A stretch of DNA of 64,000 nucleotides from Pseudomonas sp. GL-B-19 (GCF_019956415.1 NZ_JAHBDK010000010.1:62001-126000), one strand, 5' to 3'. Positions 43,465-52,280 are shown, counted from the stretch's first letter. Program-made: numbers and translations. Notes: generated by a model from the letters alone, not told the origin.

Positions 43465-44268
43465 TTAGCTGTTGTCCTTGTTCAAGCGCTTAAGGATATT
43501 ATTGTACATTTTTGTTCGTCTGTGCGTCGTTTCGTAGCCCCCAGCCGCTGCGACAGTACCCGACTGAATATGATCCAGATAGCTGAAAATTTTACGCGGC
43601 GATAACATTTCAACGACATAGCCAAGCTCGGTCATGCGGTCTTGGAGGGTATAACCAGGAACACGATCGTCCATCGAAAAATGCAGGCCGTGTTGCTTGA
43701 TAAGTTTGCAGTTCCACAAGGTACAGAAACTCTTCAAGTACACTTCCCTGTATGGTTTTGGCTCCCTGGAGCGTAATCCCACAGAAATTTTCAGGCGTCT
43801 GAAATGGTGTTTGAACAGTCGCGAACTAAAGCGCCAAAAAGTTCTCGTGGCGCCACGATTTAATTGCTCTACACAACCGACGGCTACGGTTTTTTGATTT
43901 TTAATGCATTTATTCAGCATCATCGGGAAAACGTTTTTATCGAAAACAAATGTGTCAGTATGCATGAGAAACAAATAATCAGTTTCAACTCGCTCCAAAA
44001 CCAGGTCAAGTGCTTTGCCATGCGCGATATGGCCTGCCTCCGGTTCAGAAACAGAACGTTCGATTAAATTAATCCAGTCAAGCGACCTCAAATACTCAGT
44101 GCTTTCATCAGCAGAATAATTATCAACTACCCATACTGGGACACTGTCACCCAGATGCTGGCGCAATAAGTCTAAACATATTTTGGTGATTTCTGGCGTC
44201 TTGTAATTTACTATAACTATACTAAAGGCATTAGAGCTATCAGCCGAAAAATTAGCACTGCTCATCAT
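43465..44268 (-). CDS. Family 2 glycosyltransferase (GT-A fold)
   Basis: A 267-residue GT2 protein without membrane helices. The N-terminal FSIVIVNYKTPEITK, the VWVVDNYSADES nucleotide-contact loop and the metal-binding TD in FLMHTDTFVFD are typical of rhamnosyl- or related transferases. The gene is AT-richer than the flanks, has unusual codons, and is isolated from any O-antigen or capsule cluster. Upstream of the 2OG-Fe oxygenase in the same orientation. Probably a horizontally acquired surface-glycan modification pair. Confidence 0.87.
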   Translation of the reverse strand: MMSSANFSADSSNAFSIVIVNYKTPEITKICLDLLRQHLGDSVPVWVVDNYSADESTEYLRSLDWINLIERSVSEPEAGHIAHGKALDLVLERVETDYLFLMHTDTFVFDKNVFPMMLNKCIKNQKTVAVGCVEQLNRGATRTFWRFSSRLFKHHFRRLKISVGLRSREPKPYREVYLKSFCTLWNCKLIKQHGLHFSMDDRVPGYTLQDRMTELGYVVEMLSPRKIFSYLDHIQSGTVAAAGGYETTHRRTKMYNNILKRLNKDNS

Positions 44269-44546
44269 TTAGGTACTCAAGGTATTATATTTAGATGTAG
44301 AGATAATTGAACTTGCATCCAGTTGTCGCTTATATATTCGCGTATGATTTCGCATGATTATAAAACCTGATCTGTTAAGTCGCTTTTTCATACACTGAAT
44401 AGCCATAGCTAACTCAAAGCCTGATGGAGAGGAGCAAATGTGAATTTCATCTTATAAGGATCCACTCTGCAGGTAAATATCCGTGAGTTAATTTGTTACA
44501 TCGGAAGGCTGGTCAGGCGAGCTTCTTGGGGCGACGTACTACATCG

Positions 44547-44584
44547 CCCTCTGTGGCGAGGAGCTAGCCCTGCACCACAGAGGG
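44547..44584. terminator. Hairpin after the DUF6124 gene
   Basis: CCCTCTGTGG and CCACAGAGGG form a ten-base stem around an 18-base loop, just 3' of the leftward DUF6124 gene. There is no long T-run, so it may be a REP-like hairpin rather than a true terminator. The rest of the gap from 44269 is AT-rich and empty. Confidence 0.55.
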
Positions 44585-44590
44585 TCGTGC

Positions 44591-44953
44591 TTACTCCTTC
44601 AGCTCAACGTGATCCAACGCCTGATTCACCGCCAATTCCCCCAACATGACCACTTGCGTAATCCCCAGCAGGGTCTTGCGATGTGAGTTATCCAATAACG
44701 CTGCAAAATTGCTGAGCATGGTGGTGGCCGAGCCCAGTGATTCGCTGGCGTTGGCCAGCAGGGATTCGGTGTCGTACTTAGGATTGGCGAGGAACATGGG
44801 TTCGGGTTCGTTGGTACTGGCCATGATTTGGGCTGCCGGGTTGAGGTAGTGGTCGAGGGCGCGTTCGGCCGCTTCATGGAATTTTTTGGAATCGAGGGAT
44901 TCGTAGGGGGATGCCGGATCGGTGTCCGGTGGATTGGGTGTTGGTTTGATCAT
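44591..44953 (-). CDS. DUF6124 family protein
   Basis: A 120-residue protein. The ATG at 44953 has a GGGAG ribosome site. It starts MIKPTPNPPDTDPASPYES, has a disordered Pro-rich N-terminus and an Ala/Leu-rich helical C-terminal half (GSATTMLSNFAALLDNSHRK). This pattern fits DUF6124, a family common in Pseudomonas and often present in several copies per genome. Function unknown. Confidence 0.78.
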   Translation of the reverse strand: MIKPTPNPPDTDPASPYESLDSKKFHEAAERALDHYLNPAAQIMASTNEPEPMFLANPKYDTESLLANASESLGSATTMLSNFAALLDNSHRKTLLGITQVVMLGELAVNQALDHVELKE

Positions 44954-44976
44954 AGATGAAACTCCCACTTAGAAAA

Positions 44977-45168
44977 TTAAGGAGCCATCACCCTTGCTAC
45001 CAAACAAAGGGTGGCGGCCATACGCGGGTTGGTAGACCGGTCTAAGTAGGAAACCCGGCGCTCACGAAGGAGCCCCACGCATGACCACCATATAAAACCG
45101 AGTCCAAAAAAGACTGCATATGGCGTTGTCATGCGACTACTTAAAAGCGGGCTACCAAACCCGATCAC
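44977..45168 (-). CDS. Possible small membrane protein (63 or 51 aa)
   Basis: MTTPYAVFFGLGFIWWSCVGLLRE could form one transmembrane helix followed by a basic tail. The start could be at 45168 or 45132. It directly precedes the DUF6124 gene in the same direction. No family is recognised and the coding evidence is weak. Confidence 0.35.
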   Translation of the reverse strand: MIGFGSPLLSSRMTTPYAVFFGLGFIWWSCVGLLRERRVSYLDRSTNPRMAATLCLVARVMAP

Positions 45169-45371
45169 TGTTTTTCAGTGACCGGAAAACGATATAGCCC
45201 ACCCCGTAGACGCACAAGCCGGCGGATTCTGTCTTACCCGTAGGCGATGACGCAAGGCGTTGTAGCCTTTGGGTGGTAACAGAAGGCTTCGTTTAAACAG
45301 GTGAAATTTTTGTTGTTTAAGCGTCAGCAAAACGAGGCAAATCACTCGCTGAGTCAGTCAAACGAAATCCG

Positions 45372-45401
45372 TGTGGGAGCGAGCGAGCCGGCTCGCTGCG
45401 G
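45372..45401. repeat. Single REP unit
   Basis: TGTGGGAGCGAGCGAGCCGG followed by CTCGCTGCGGG forms one REP-type hairpin without a facing partner. The gap 45169-45494 otherwise shows nothing clear. Confidence 0.65.
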
Positions 45402-45494
45402 GCACTAATTGACAAATCAAGTACCTCCGCCCCGCTATCCCAGACCAATGTTGCAAGTGGATCGCAAATGACAAGTGCGCCTGATGATCACGCT

Positions 45495-45677
45495 TTATTT
45501 TGTCTTTTCCGTGGGTGTGCAGAGGGTGTGAATCTGGAACTGAACCCCCCCGAGTGATTCCTTGATCTGATTGGCTGCGTGCTGACATGCCTCCATATTC
45601 TTGTACTCGGCATGATCGATCGCTGTAGCGGGCTGTGAGCCGTTGGTGCCAAGAATGACCCAGAGAATGAAGCTCAT
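45495..45677 (-). CDS. Small conserved Pseudomonas-type protein (60 aa)
   Basis: MSFILWVILGTNGSQPATAI begins with a short hydrophobic stretch, followed by a polar part with two Cys (MEACQHA, HTLCTPTEK). It may be a small exported or membrane-attached peptide. Its upstream region and first codons are duplicated at 42385-42479, where they now precede the phosphodiesterase gene. Function unknown. Confidence 0.6.
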   Translation of the reverse strand: MSFILWVILGTNGSQPATAIDHAEYKNMEACQHAANQIKESLGGVQFQIHTLCTPTEKTK

Positions 45678-45734
45678 GATGCCTCCGACGTTTCTAGTAG
45701 GTGATGAAGATTAGCCGTGGATTGATGACCATCG
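45639..45734. repeat. Duplicated segment, copy B (native 5' end)
   Basis: Contains the start codon and upstream region of the 60-residue protein gene. This copy keeps the open frame of that gene and so is likely the original. Confidence 0.85.
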
Positions 45735-45795
45735 CTGTCAGGCTGCGACGAAGCCGATTCGTCTTGGGAGCTGACGCCATCATGAAACGACGACT

Positions 45796-46593
45796 TCAGC
45801 TCTGCGCGTTCAGAAACAGTGAGAACAGCTCGGACTGAGATTTAATCCCCAGTTTGCTGTACATGTGCTTGCGGTGGACCTTCACAGTCTCGGCGGAAAT
45901 CGCCAGCTTGCGCGCGATCTCCTTGTTCGAGCAGCCGCTGAGCATTAGCCGGCCGACTTCCAGTTCGCGGGCGGAGAGCGGCGTATCCAGCTGCTTGTCA
46001 GTAGAGTCCAGCCAGCTCTGCCAGCTTGGTGTCGGTAACGCGTTCTGCTCCAGCACCTCCCGCTCGAATGCCATGCGCTGACGCATCAGGGCGGCGACCC
46101 AAGGCTGGATGAGCGTCAGCAAGGCGATCTGCTCCGGACTGAAACGGGCCTCGCTTCCCAGCGACAGGCTGAGGGTGCGTTCCGCGTCGAGCTGGACGTT
46201 GATATGGACTTCGTCGGCAACGATATTGAGGCGGAAGTAGCGTTGGTAGTAGTCGGTCTGCTCGAAGCACTCCGGCGCCACGTCGGCTAGCCAAAACAAA
46301 CCGTTCTGCGGTGCTTCCCGGTTGGCCAGATAAAAGGGATCGAGCAGATACAGGCCCTTGAGGTAATCCTGAAAGAGCGGGTCTGGCCCCCCCTCCTTGC
46401 CTGGGCACTCTGCGAGCACCTGCGGCCGGCCATTGCTGAAAATCAGCACGACCCAACTGTCCACCGGTATGTATCTATCCAGCAGACGCACCAGGGCCAG
46501 CCAGAAACCAGGCCGGTCAAGTCCCTCAATCAGCCTGCCAATCGCCTGGTGCCAGGCCATGTCCTGCAAGGTAATGCTCACGACTCTACCCAT
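45796..46593 (-). CDS. LuxR-family (C-terminal HTH) transcriptional regulator
   Basis: A 265-residue regulator. The last 65 residues form a LuxR/GerE domain (LSARELEVGRLMLSGCSNKEIARKLAISAETVKVHRKHM...). The first ~190 residues are a ligand-type domain without receiver Asp or ATPase motifs; it does not show the conserved Trp/Tyr/Asp set of acyl-homoserine lactone receptors clearly enough to call it quorum sensing. Divergent from the amidohydrolase gene at 46714, about 120 bp between starts, so it probably controls that operon. Confidence 0.88.
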   Translation of the reverse strand: MGRVVSITLQDMAWHQAIGRLIEGLDRPGFWLALVRLLDRYIPVDSWVVLIFSNGRPQVLAECPGKEGGPDPLFQDYLKGLYLLDPFYLANREAPQNGLFWLADVAPECFEQTDYYQRYFRLNIVADEVHINVQLDAERTLSLSLGSEARFSPEQIALLTLIQPWVAALMRQRMAFEREVLEQNALPTPSWQSWLDSTDKQLDTPLSARELEVGRLMLSGCSNKEIARKLAISAETVKVHRKHMYSKLGIKSQSELFSLFLNAQS

Positions 46594-46713
46594 ACGGGGT
46601 TACCCCATCGATGTGATTACTTTCCGTTTTACGCCTCTCCATACTTCATCCAGCCCTGGCGGGTGCTGTTCAGTTTGGCGATTGCGAGCCCACAACACGT
46701 GAAAGGATCACCG

Positions 46714-47553
46714 ATGAAGATTGAACTCGTACAACTTACCGGTCGCGATGGCGATACCGCTTATAACCTGGAGCGTACCTTGCAGGCCATCGCTACCTGC
46801 GCAGTGGATACCGATCTGCTGATTTTTCCAGAAACTCAATTGATGGGATTCGCCAGCGCGCAACAGCTCGCCGAAGTCGCCGAGCCCCTGAACGGGCCGA
46901 GTGTGCAGGCCGTGCAGCGCGCCGCACGCGAACGGAACGTTGCGGTGGTGGTTGGCATGGCTGAGAACGACTGCGGCATCTTCTACAACACCTCCCTGCT
47001 GATAACGCCACAAGGGATCGCCTTGCACTATCGCAAGACTCACCTTTGGCCGTCGGAACGCGGCCTGTTCCAGCCGGGAGACCGCTATGCCACTGCGCTC
47101 TGGAAGGGCGTCCGTGTCGGCATGCTGATTTGCTACGACATAGAGTTGCCGGAAAGTGCTCGGGCCCTCGGCCAACTCGGCGCCGAGCTGATCCTGGTTA
47201 CTAACGGCAATATGGATCCCTACGGCCCTGTCCACCGCACCGCGATCATGGCTCGCGCTCAGGAAAACCAGGCATTCGCGGTGATGGTGAATCGAGTCGG
47301 CGACGGCGATGAAGGCCTCGTTTTTGCCGGTGGGAGTGCAGCGATCGATCCCTTCGGACGCACGCTATTCGAAGCGGGGCGCGAAGAGTGCCGTCAGGTG
47401 GTAGAGCTGGATCTCGACCTGCTGCGCACCGCCCGCCTCGACTACGACTACCTCAGTGACCGCCGTCTGCTCCTGAACGGCGAACAGATTGAGCACGGTG
47501 ATGGTCGCCGTGAACTACTGATCCCCTGCACCACAGCGACTGTTCCGTCTTGA
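46714..47553 (+). CDS. Carbon-nitrogen hydrolase (nitrilase superfamily)
   Basis: A 279-residue amidohydrolase from the ATG at 46714, which has an AAAGGA ribosome site. The catalytic triad is visible: Glu in FPETQLMG, Lys in YRKTHLW and Cys in LICYDIELPESARAL. The CYDxxFPE-like context indicates an amidase (aliphatic amidase, N-carbamoyl amidase or omega-amidase type) rather than a true nitrilase. It heads a three-gene unit with a polyamine-type binding protein and a P1 aminopeptidase, so an amide or carbamoyl-amine substrate is likely. Confidence 0.88.
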   Translation: MKIELVQLTGRDGDTAYNLERTLQAIATCAVDTDLLIFPETQLMGFASAQQLAEVAEPLNGPSVQAVQRAARERNVAVVVGMAENDCGIFYNTSLLITPQGIALHYRKTHLWPSERGLFQPGDRYATALWKGVRVGMLICYDIELPESARALGQLGAELILVTNGNMDPYGPVHRTAIMARAQENQAFAVMVNRVGDGDEGLVFAGGSAAIDPFGRTLFEAGREECRQVVELDLDLLRTARLDYDYLSDRRLLLNGEQIEHGDGRRELLIPCTTATVPS

Positions 47554-47646
47554 TTCGATTTTGAGCCTGCCACAACAATAATTCACACACTAGCAGGAGC
47601 AGTGCTCGTGTCCTTGGACCTGGCGCTAATGCTCTGGAGCATCCCG

Positions 47647-48756
47647 ATGAAATCGACTCGCTACATGCCATTCGTCCTGGCCACGCTTTTCAGTTTCGGC
47701 CTGGCCTGCGCCAAGGCCGACGAGCCTGCCAGATCCAGCGTGCACGTCTACAACTGGTATGACTACATTGCCCCGAACACGATGAAAGACTTCCAGAAAG
47801 AAGCGGGCATCAGCGCTGTGTACGATGTGTTCGACAACAGCGACGTCATGCAAAGCAAACTGATGGCCGGCCGCAGCGGCTATGACGTAGTGGTTGCCAG
47901 TGGCGACCTGCTACCGAACCTGATCAAGGCGGGTGTGCTGAAAAAACTGGATCGTTCAAAGTTGCCCAACTGGTCGCACCTCGACCCGGAAATCCTCGCC
48001 AAGTTGCAGAGCAACGATCCCGGAAACAGCTATGCGGCCCCTTATCTGTGGGGTACCACTGGCATCGGCTATGACGCGGACAAGGTTAAATCGATACTCG
48101 GCCCAGATGCGCCAGTTAATTCCTGGGACCTGATTTTCAAGGAAGAAAATCTGGCCAAGCTGAGTCAATGCGGTGTGGCCATGCTCGACGCCCCTAGCGA
48201 GGTCATTCCCATCGCGTTGCACTACCTGGGACTGCCTTACAACAGCCAGAACCCGGAGGATTACAAAAAAGCCCAGGAACTGCTGCTGAAACTGCGCCCC
48301 CATATCGTCTACTTCGATTCTTCCAAGTTCATCTCTGATCTAGCCAATGGCAACATCTGCGTCGTGCTGGGCTGGGCGGGTGGTGTCGCCGATGCGCAAA
48401 AGGCCTCTGAGCTGGCCGGCAATCATCGCAACCTCGTCTACAGCATTCCCCGCGAAGGTGCCCCGGTGTGGGTGGAGAGTCTGGTGCAGCTCAACGATGC
48501 GCCGAACCCGGAGCAAGGGCTGGCCTTCATCAACTACATGCTGCGCCCCGAAGTCATCGCTGAGTCATCCAACTACCTGAGCTATCCGAACGCCAACAAG
48601 GATGCCACCGCGCTCGTCGAGCAGAAAATCCGCGACAACCCAGGTGTGTATCCGTCCAAACAAGTCTTGGACACGCTATTTCCGCTTGAACCACTCCCGC
48701 TGAAGATGGAGCGCGTGCGCACCCGCGCGTGGAACACGGTCAAGACCGGCGCTTGA
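47647..48756 (+). CDS. Polyamine-type ABC substrate-binding protein (PotF/SpuD-like)
   Basis: About 369 residues with a signal peptide (MKSTRYMPFVLATLFSFGLACAKA). The fold markers HVYNWYDYIAPNT, FDNSDVMQSKLMAGRSGYDVVV and YLWGTTGIGYD match SpuD/PotF. Trp and Asp residues that bind polyamines in PotF appear kept (WGTTG, GWAGG, VWVESLVQ). No permease or ATPase gene is adjacent, so it must share a transporter encoded elsewhere or serve as a chemoreceptor ligand binder. Placed between amidase and aminopeptidase genes. Confidence 0.88.
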   Translation: MKSTRYMPFVLATLFSFGLACAKADEPARSSVHVYNWYDYIAPNTMKDFQKEAGISAVYDVFDNSDVMQSKLMAGRSGYDVVVASGDLLPNLIKAGVLKKLDRSKLPNWSHLDPEILAKLQSNDPGNSYAAPYLWGTTGIGYDADKVKSILGPDAPVNSWDLIFKEENLAKLSQCGVAMLDAPSEVIPIALHYLGLPYNSQNPEDYKKAQELLLKLRPHIVYFDSSKFISDLANGNICVVLGWAGGVADAQKASELAGNHRNLVYSIPREGAPVWVESLVQLNDAPNPEQGLAFINYMLRPEVIAESSNYLSYPNANKDATALVEQKIRDNPGVYPSKQVLDTLFPLEPLPLKMERVRTRAWNTVKTGA

Positions 48757-48825
48757 TGGGCAGACTCGGCCCTACCGATGACTGGCCAAGCCCCGTCATG
48801 AAACAAATCAAACAAAAGAGAAATC

Positions 48826-49959
48826 ATGAAAATGACGATGAAACCACGTGCCCGTGACCTGAACATTCAGTTCGGCCAACTGCAACCCGGCCCCCTCAAT
48901 GCCATCACCGATGTGCCCGGCGTACGGGTCGGCCACAGCAATGTGCGAGGACGCACCGGCAACGGCCGCGACATCCTGACCGGTGTCACTGTTATCGAGC
49001 CGCGAGCGGGTTCCACCAGCCTGCAACCGTGCTTTGCCGGCGTCCATGTGCTGAACGGCAACGGTGACGCCACAGGTTTGGAGTGGATTCGCGAGGCGGG
49101 TCTGTTGACCAGTCCCATCGCCTTCACCAACACCCACAGCCTGGGTGTGGTGCGCGATGCGCTGGTTGTGCTGGACCGTGAACAACAGCCGGATGACGGG
49201 CGACTTTACTGGAACATGCCGGTGGTGCTGGAGACCTTCGACGGCTTGCTCAACGACATCAACGGCTTCCATGTGAAGATTGAGCATGTGGCCGAGGCCC
49301 TGCGTTCGGCCAAGAGCGGGCCGGTAACGGAAGGCTCCGTCGGGGGCGGTAGTGGCATGATCTGTCATGAATTCAAGGGCGGCATCGGCACCGCATCACG
49401 ACGTCTGAGCAGTGCTCAGGGCGGCTGGACCGTTGGCGCCATCGTCCAGGCCAACCACGGTATTCGTAACGAACTGCGCGTCGACGGCTACCCGGTCGGA
49501 CGCTACATGGAACAGGCCGACTCGCCGTTCCTCAAGGCTTCGCTGCCGCACCCGGGTATGGGCTCGATCGTCGTTTGCCTGGCCACCGATGCGCCGTTGT
49601 TGCCGCATCAATGTACGCGCTTGGCGCAACGTGCCAGCCTCGGCCTCGCCCGCACCGGTGGTGGTAATGAAGACCACAGCGGTGACATCTTCATCGCCTT
49701 CTCCACCGGTAATCAGGTGCCGCCGGCCGCTTATGAGAGTAAGCGCGCGCCGACTACCGACAACCTGAGCATGGTCAACAACGACCACATCAGCGAGTTG
49801 TTCCTGGCCGCCACCGAAGCGGTGGAAGAAGCCATCATCAATGCCTTGCTGGCCGCCGACACCGCCGAAGGCAACGGCCATGCCGTGCCGGGCCTGGATT
49901 GCGAGACGCTGCTCAAAGCCTTGCATCAGGCCGGCTGGCCGGGAGCGGCGAATGGCTAA
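48826..49959 (+). CDS. P1-family aminopeptidase (DmpA/BapA type, self-processing)
   Basis: A 377-residue N-terminal-nucleophile hydrolase. The family opening ARDLNIQFGQLQPGPLNAIT DVPGVRVGHSNV is complete. The self-cleavage site is predicted at the Gly-Ser in GMGSIVVCLATDAP, with the Asn in VQANHG completing the active site as in DmpA (Asn218/Ser250). EGSVGGGSGMICHEFKGG is the conserved glycine-rich loop. P1 enzymes release N-terminal D- or L-amino acids or beta-amino acids from small peptides and amides. No signal peptide is visible. It ends the operon-like unit that starts with the amidase. Confidence 0.9.
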   Translation: MKMTMKPRARDLNIQFGQLQPGPLNAITDVPGVRVGHSNVRGRTGNGRDILTGVTVIEPRAGSTSLQPCFAGVHVLNGNGDATGLEWIREAGLLTSPIAFTNTHSLGVVRDALVVLDREQQPDDGRLYWNMPVVLETFDGLLNDINGFHVKIEHVAEALRSAKSGPVTEGSVGGGSGMICHEFKGGIGTASRRLSSAQGGWTVGAIVQANHGIRNELRVDGYPVGRYMEQADSPFLKASLPHPGMGSIVVCLATDAPLLPHQCTRLAQRASLGLARTGGGNEDHSGDIFIAFSTGNQVPPAAYESKRAPTTDNLSMVNNDHISELFLAATEAVEEAIINALLAADTAEGNGHAVPGLDCETLLKALHQAGWPGAANG

Positions 49960-50032
49960 CTGATCCAGCGGGGTTGAGGTGGTGTGTTTGTTTCGCGTTC
50001 ATGCCACCTCGATCAGTGAGAGCGTGCTAGCG

Positions 50033-50467
50033 CTATTCGTCCATGCTGACGCCCGATCCCCCTAATTCCTTGGGGACATCCTTCAGCTTGGGCAATCCAT
50101 CTTTGATGCGCAGCAGGGTCTCCTGATAGTGGACGTGAACGCCTGGCGAAAACGTGAGGTCCGGGATGACAGCGGCATACACGTCGATGAGCCCCATCCC
50201 TGGATGTTCGGTGAAGAGGTGCCCGCCACAATGCTTGCACCATTTGCGATAACTCTGCGGTGTCTTGTTGTAGGTGCCAATGTTCTCAGCGCCCCGAGTT
50301 ATTTGCACCGCATCGGGTTTCCACAGCGTGAAGGCATTGACCGGCCCTGCTGACCAATGCCGACACGACTCGCAATGGCAATAGCCCATTGCGGCCGGCT
50401 CACCGCTGACGGTGAACTCGACTGCGCCGCAAAAACAACTGCCTTTGTAAGACCTTTCAATGCTCAT
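50033..50467 (-). CDS. GFA-domain protein (CENP-V/GFA type)
   Basis: A 144-residue zinc protein starting at ATG 50467. Three Cys sites are present: GSCFCGAV, GYCHCESCR and WCKHCGGH, the Mss4-like zinc-binding set of the GFA family. The family was named for glutathione-dependent formaldehyde activation, but most members have unknown reactions. 71 bp downstream of the nitrilase gene in the same direction. Confidence 0.88.
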   Translation of the reverse strand: MSIERSYKGSCFCGAVEFTVSGEPAAMGYCHCESCRHWSAGPVNAFTLWKPDAVQITRGAENIGTYNKTPQSYRKWCKHCGGHLFTEHPGMGLIDVYAAVIPDLTFSPGVHVHYQETLLRIKDGLPKLKDVPKELGGSGVSMDE

Positions 50468-50538
50468 GGAATGACTCCTTGACCAGTTGTTACGCATACC
50501 GCCGGCGTTGGGATGGATCGCTTGAGCGCTGCGTGGAT

Positions 50539-51480
50539 TCACCCGTCAATGTAGCGCACCGCTGTCGCCGGCGTGCGTCGAACCTGCAGTTCGAAAATGT
50601 CCGGGCGCGCATAGTGCCCGGTGACGTCAAGCGCCCTCCTCGCTGGCGCCACGAGTGAGACGTCGATGTCCGCATACAGAATGCCTGCCTCTCGGTGTAA
50701 TGGACCGGCCACGATCCGGCCTTGAGGATTGACCACCACCGAGTCGCCATCGTTGATCCATTCGTCAGGATCGGGAAACAGTTGCGCACGAGACGGGAAG
50801 TCATCGGGAATGTCGCTGCCGCGCAGCGAGGTGCCACTGCCGAGCACCCAGCATCGGCCTTCGAGTGCAATGTGACGCATCGTGCTGATCCAGCCCTCGC
50901 CAGTGTCGTACGTGGGGGCGACGTAGATTTCCACCCCCTGGGCATACAGTGAATAGCGCGCCAATGGCATGTAGTTTTCCCAGCAGATGAGCGTACCCAC
51001 GCGGCCGACGGGTGTATCGACCGTGCGCAACCCGGACGCATCACCGAAGCCATGCACCATGCGCTCGGGATTCGTTGGCATCAGCTTGCGGTGTCGGTTG
51101 AGCACTTCACCGTTCGTACCGATAACGACTACGCTGTTGTAGAGCGTGCCGCCTCCACTACGCCGCTCGCATTCATTGATACCGCATACGATCGTCACGG
51201 CGTGAGCACTGGCGGCCTCGCACAATTGGCTCAGGTCACCGTTCGCGATATCAACGGCGTTGGCCAGCAGCTGCGCGTGCAATTGGCCCATAACAGCCCC
51301 GTCTTTTCCCGCCGCCAGCCGCCAGATCCACGACGGGTAACCTGGAATGAACGATTCGGGTAAAACAATCAACGAGGCTCCCGCCGCCGCAGCCTCAGCG
51401 ACCGATTGCACGGCTCGGGCGATCGTCGCGCTGCGATCGAGCAGCACTGGCGGGCGCTGAATGATGGCTATCTTGGTCAT
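50539..51480 (-). CDS. Nitrilase (aliphatic/arylacetonitrilase type)
   Basis: A 313-residue nitrilase from ATG 51480. The triad is Glu in LPESFIPGYPSW, Lys in HRKLMPTNPERMVHG and Cys in LICWENYMPLAR; the CWE(N)xxP sequence is that of true nitrilases (EC 3.5.5). It should convert a nitrile to a carboxylate and ammonia. It is divergent from the HxlR regulator at 51585 with about 105 bp between, the usual setting for substrate-induced control, and is followed by the GFA gene. The longer upstream frame has poor start context. Confidence 0.9.
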   Translation of the reverse strand: MTKIAIIQRPPVLLDRSATIARAVQSVAEAAAAGASLIVLPESFIPGYPSWIWRLAAGKDGAVMGQLHAQLLANAVDIANGDLSQLCEAASAHAVTIVCGINECERRSGGGTLYNSVVVIGTNGEVLNRHRKLMPTNPERMVHGFGDASGLRTVDTPVGRVGTLICWENYMPLARYSLYAQGVEIYVAPTYDTGEGWISTMRHIALEGRCWVLGSGTSLRGSDIPDDFPSRAQLFPDPDEWINDGDSVVVNPQGRIVAGPLHREAGILYADIDVSLVAPARRALDVTGHYARPDIFELQVRRTPATAVRYIDG

Positions 51481-51584
51481 GACGTTCTCCTGTGGCGGTG
51501 GGCTATCGAGGGCTTCAGCGTGCGCGTGGCGAAGTCGCGGGGCTAGTTCAGAATCTGAAGCGTTGTAGTTGCGGAGTACAGGCG

Positions 51585-52280
51585 ATGGATGAAAGCTACG
51601 GTCAGTTCTGCACCGTCGCACGCGGTGCTGAAGCACTGTGCGAACGCTGGACGCCGTTGGTCGTGCGCGAGCTGCTGTGCGGCAGTAAGCGCTTCAATGA
51701 ACTGCACCGCGGCGTTCCACGAATGTCCACCAGCTTGCTGGCACAGCGGCTGCGCCACCTGGAAGATATCGGTGTCGTACATCGCACGGCCGCAGGCAAA
51801 GTCTGGGAGTACAGCCTGACCGAGGCAGGCGAGGATTTGCGCCCCATCATCATGGCGTTAGGGCATTGGGGCGCACGCTGGATAGGCAGTCGTCTTCGCG
51901 ACAACGAACTCGACGCGGGCCTGCTCATGTGGGACGTGCGCCGGTTTGTACGCATCGAGATGTTCCCGTCCCGGCCGGTGGTCATCCACTTCAGGTTCCG
52001 CGACGCTCGGTCCGGCGAGCAAGAGTGGTGGCTCGTGGTCGAACAGGGTGTGGCAGATCTGTGCCGCGACGACCCCGGACGCGAACTCACACTCATCGTG
52101 GACTCTAGCGTGCGCGCGTTGACCGAGGTGTGGTCTGGCGACCGCACACCCAGGGAAGTTCTTCAGTCGCGAGAGCTGCGTGTAGACGGCGCAGTGCAGG
52201 ATGCAGAAAACTTATGGCGCTGGCTTGGCACGAGTGCGTTCGCCAGTACCCGGAGCGCTGCAATCCAGCCTTTGCAATAG
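51585..52280 (+). CDS. HxlR-family regulator with C-terminal SCP2-like domain
   Basis: A 231-residue regulator. The MarR/HxlR winged helix lies at about residues 5-100 (GAEALCERWTPLVVRELL; FNELHRGVPRMSTSLLAQRLRHLEDIG). The C-terminal 110 residues form a second domain (VIHFRFRDARSGEQEWWLVVEQGVADLC... LTLIVDSSVRALTEVWSG) that looks like a sterol-carrier-like lipid or ligand pocket. Divergent from the nitrilase gene, so a role in its control is likely. Uses the Met at 51585; the longer frame has no good ribosome site. Confidence 0.82.
   Translation: MDESYGQFCTVARGAEALCERWTPLVVRELLCGSKRFNELHRGVPRMSTSLLAQRLRHLEDIGVVHRTAAGKVWEYSLTEAGEDLRPIIMALGHWGARWIGSRLRDNELDAGLLMWDVRRFVRIEMFPSRPVVIHFRFRDARSGEQEWWLVVEQGVADLCRDDPGRELTLIVDSSVRALTEVWSGDRTPREVLQSRELRVDGAVQDAENLWRWLGTSAFASTRSAAIQPLQ

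Noticed and set aside
45796..46593. Calling the LuxR protein a quorum-sensing receptor
   Set aside because: The N-terminal domain does not show the conserved acyl-homoserine lactone binding residues clearly, and no LuxI-type gene is near.
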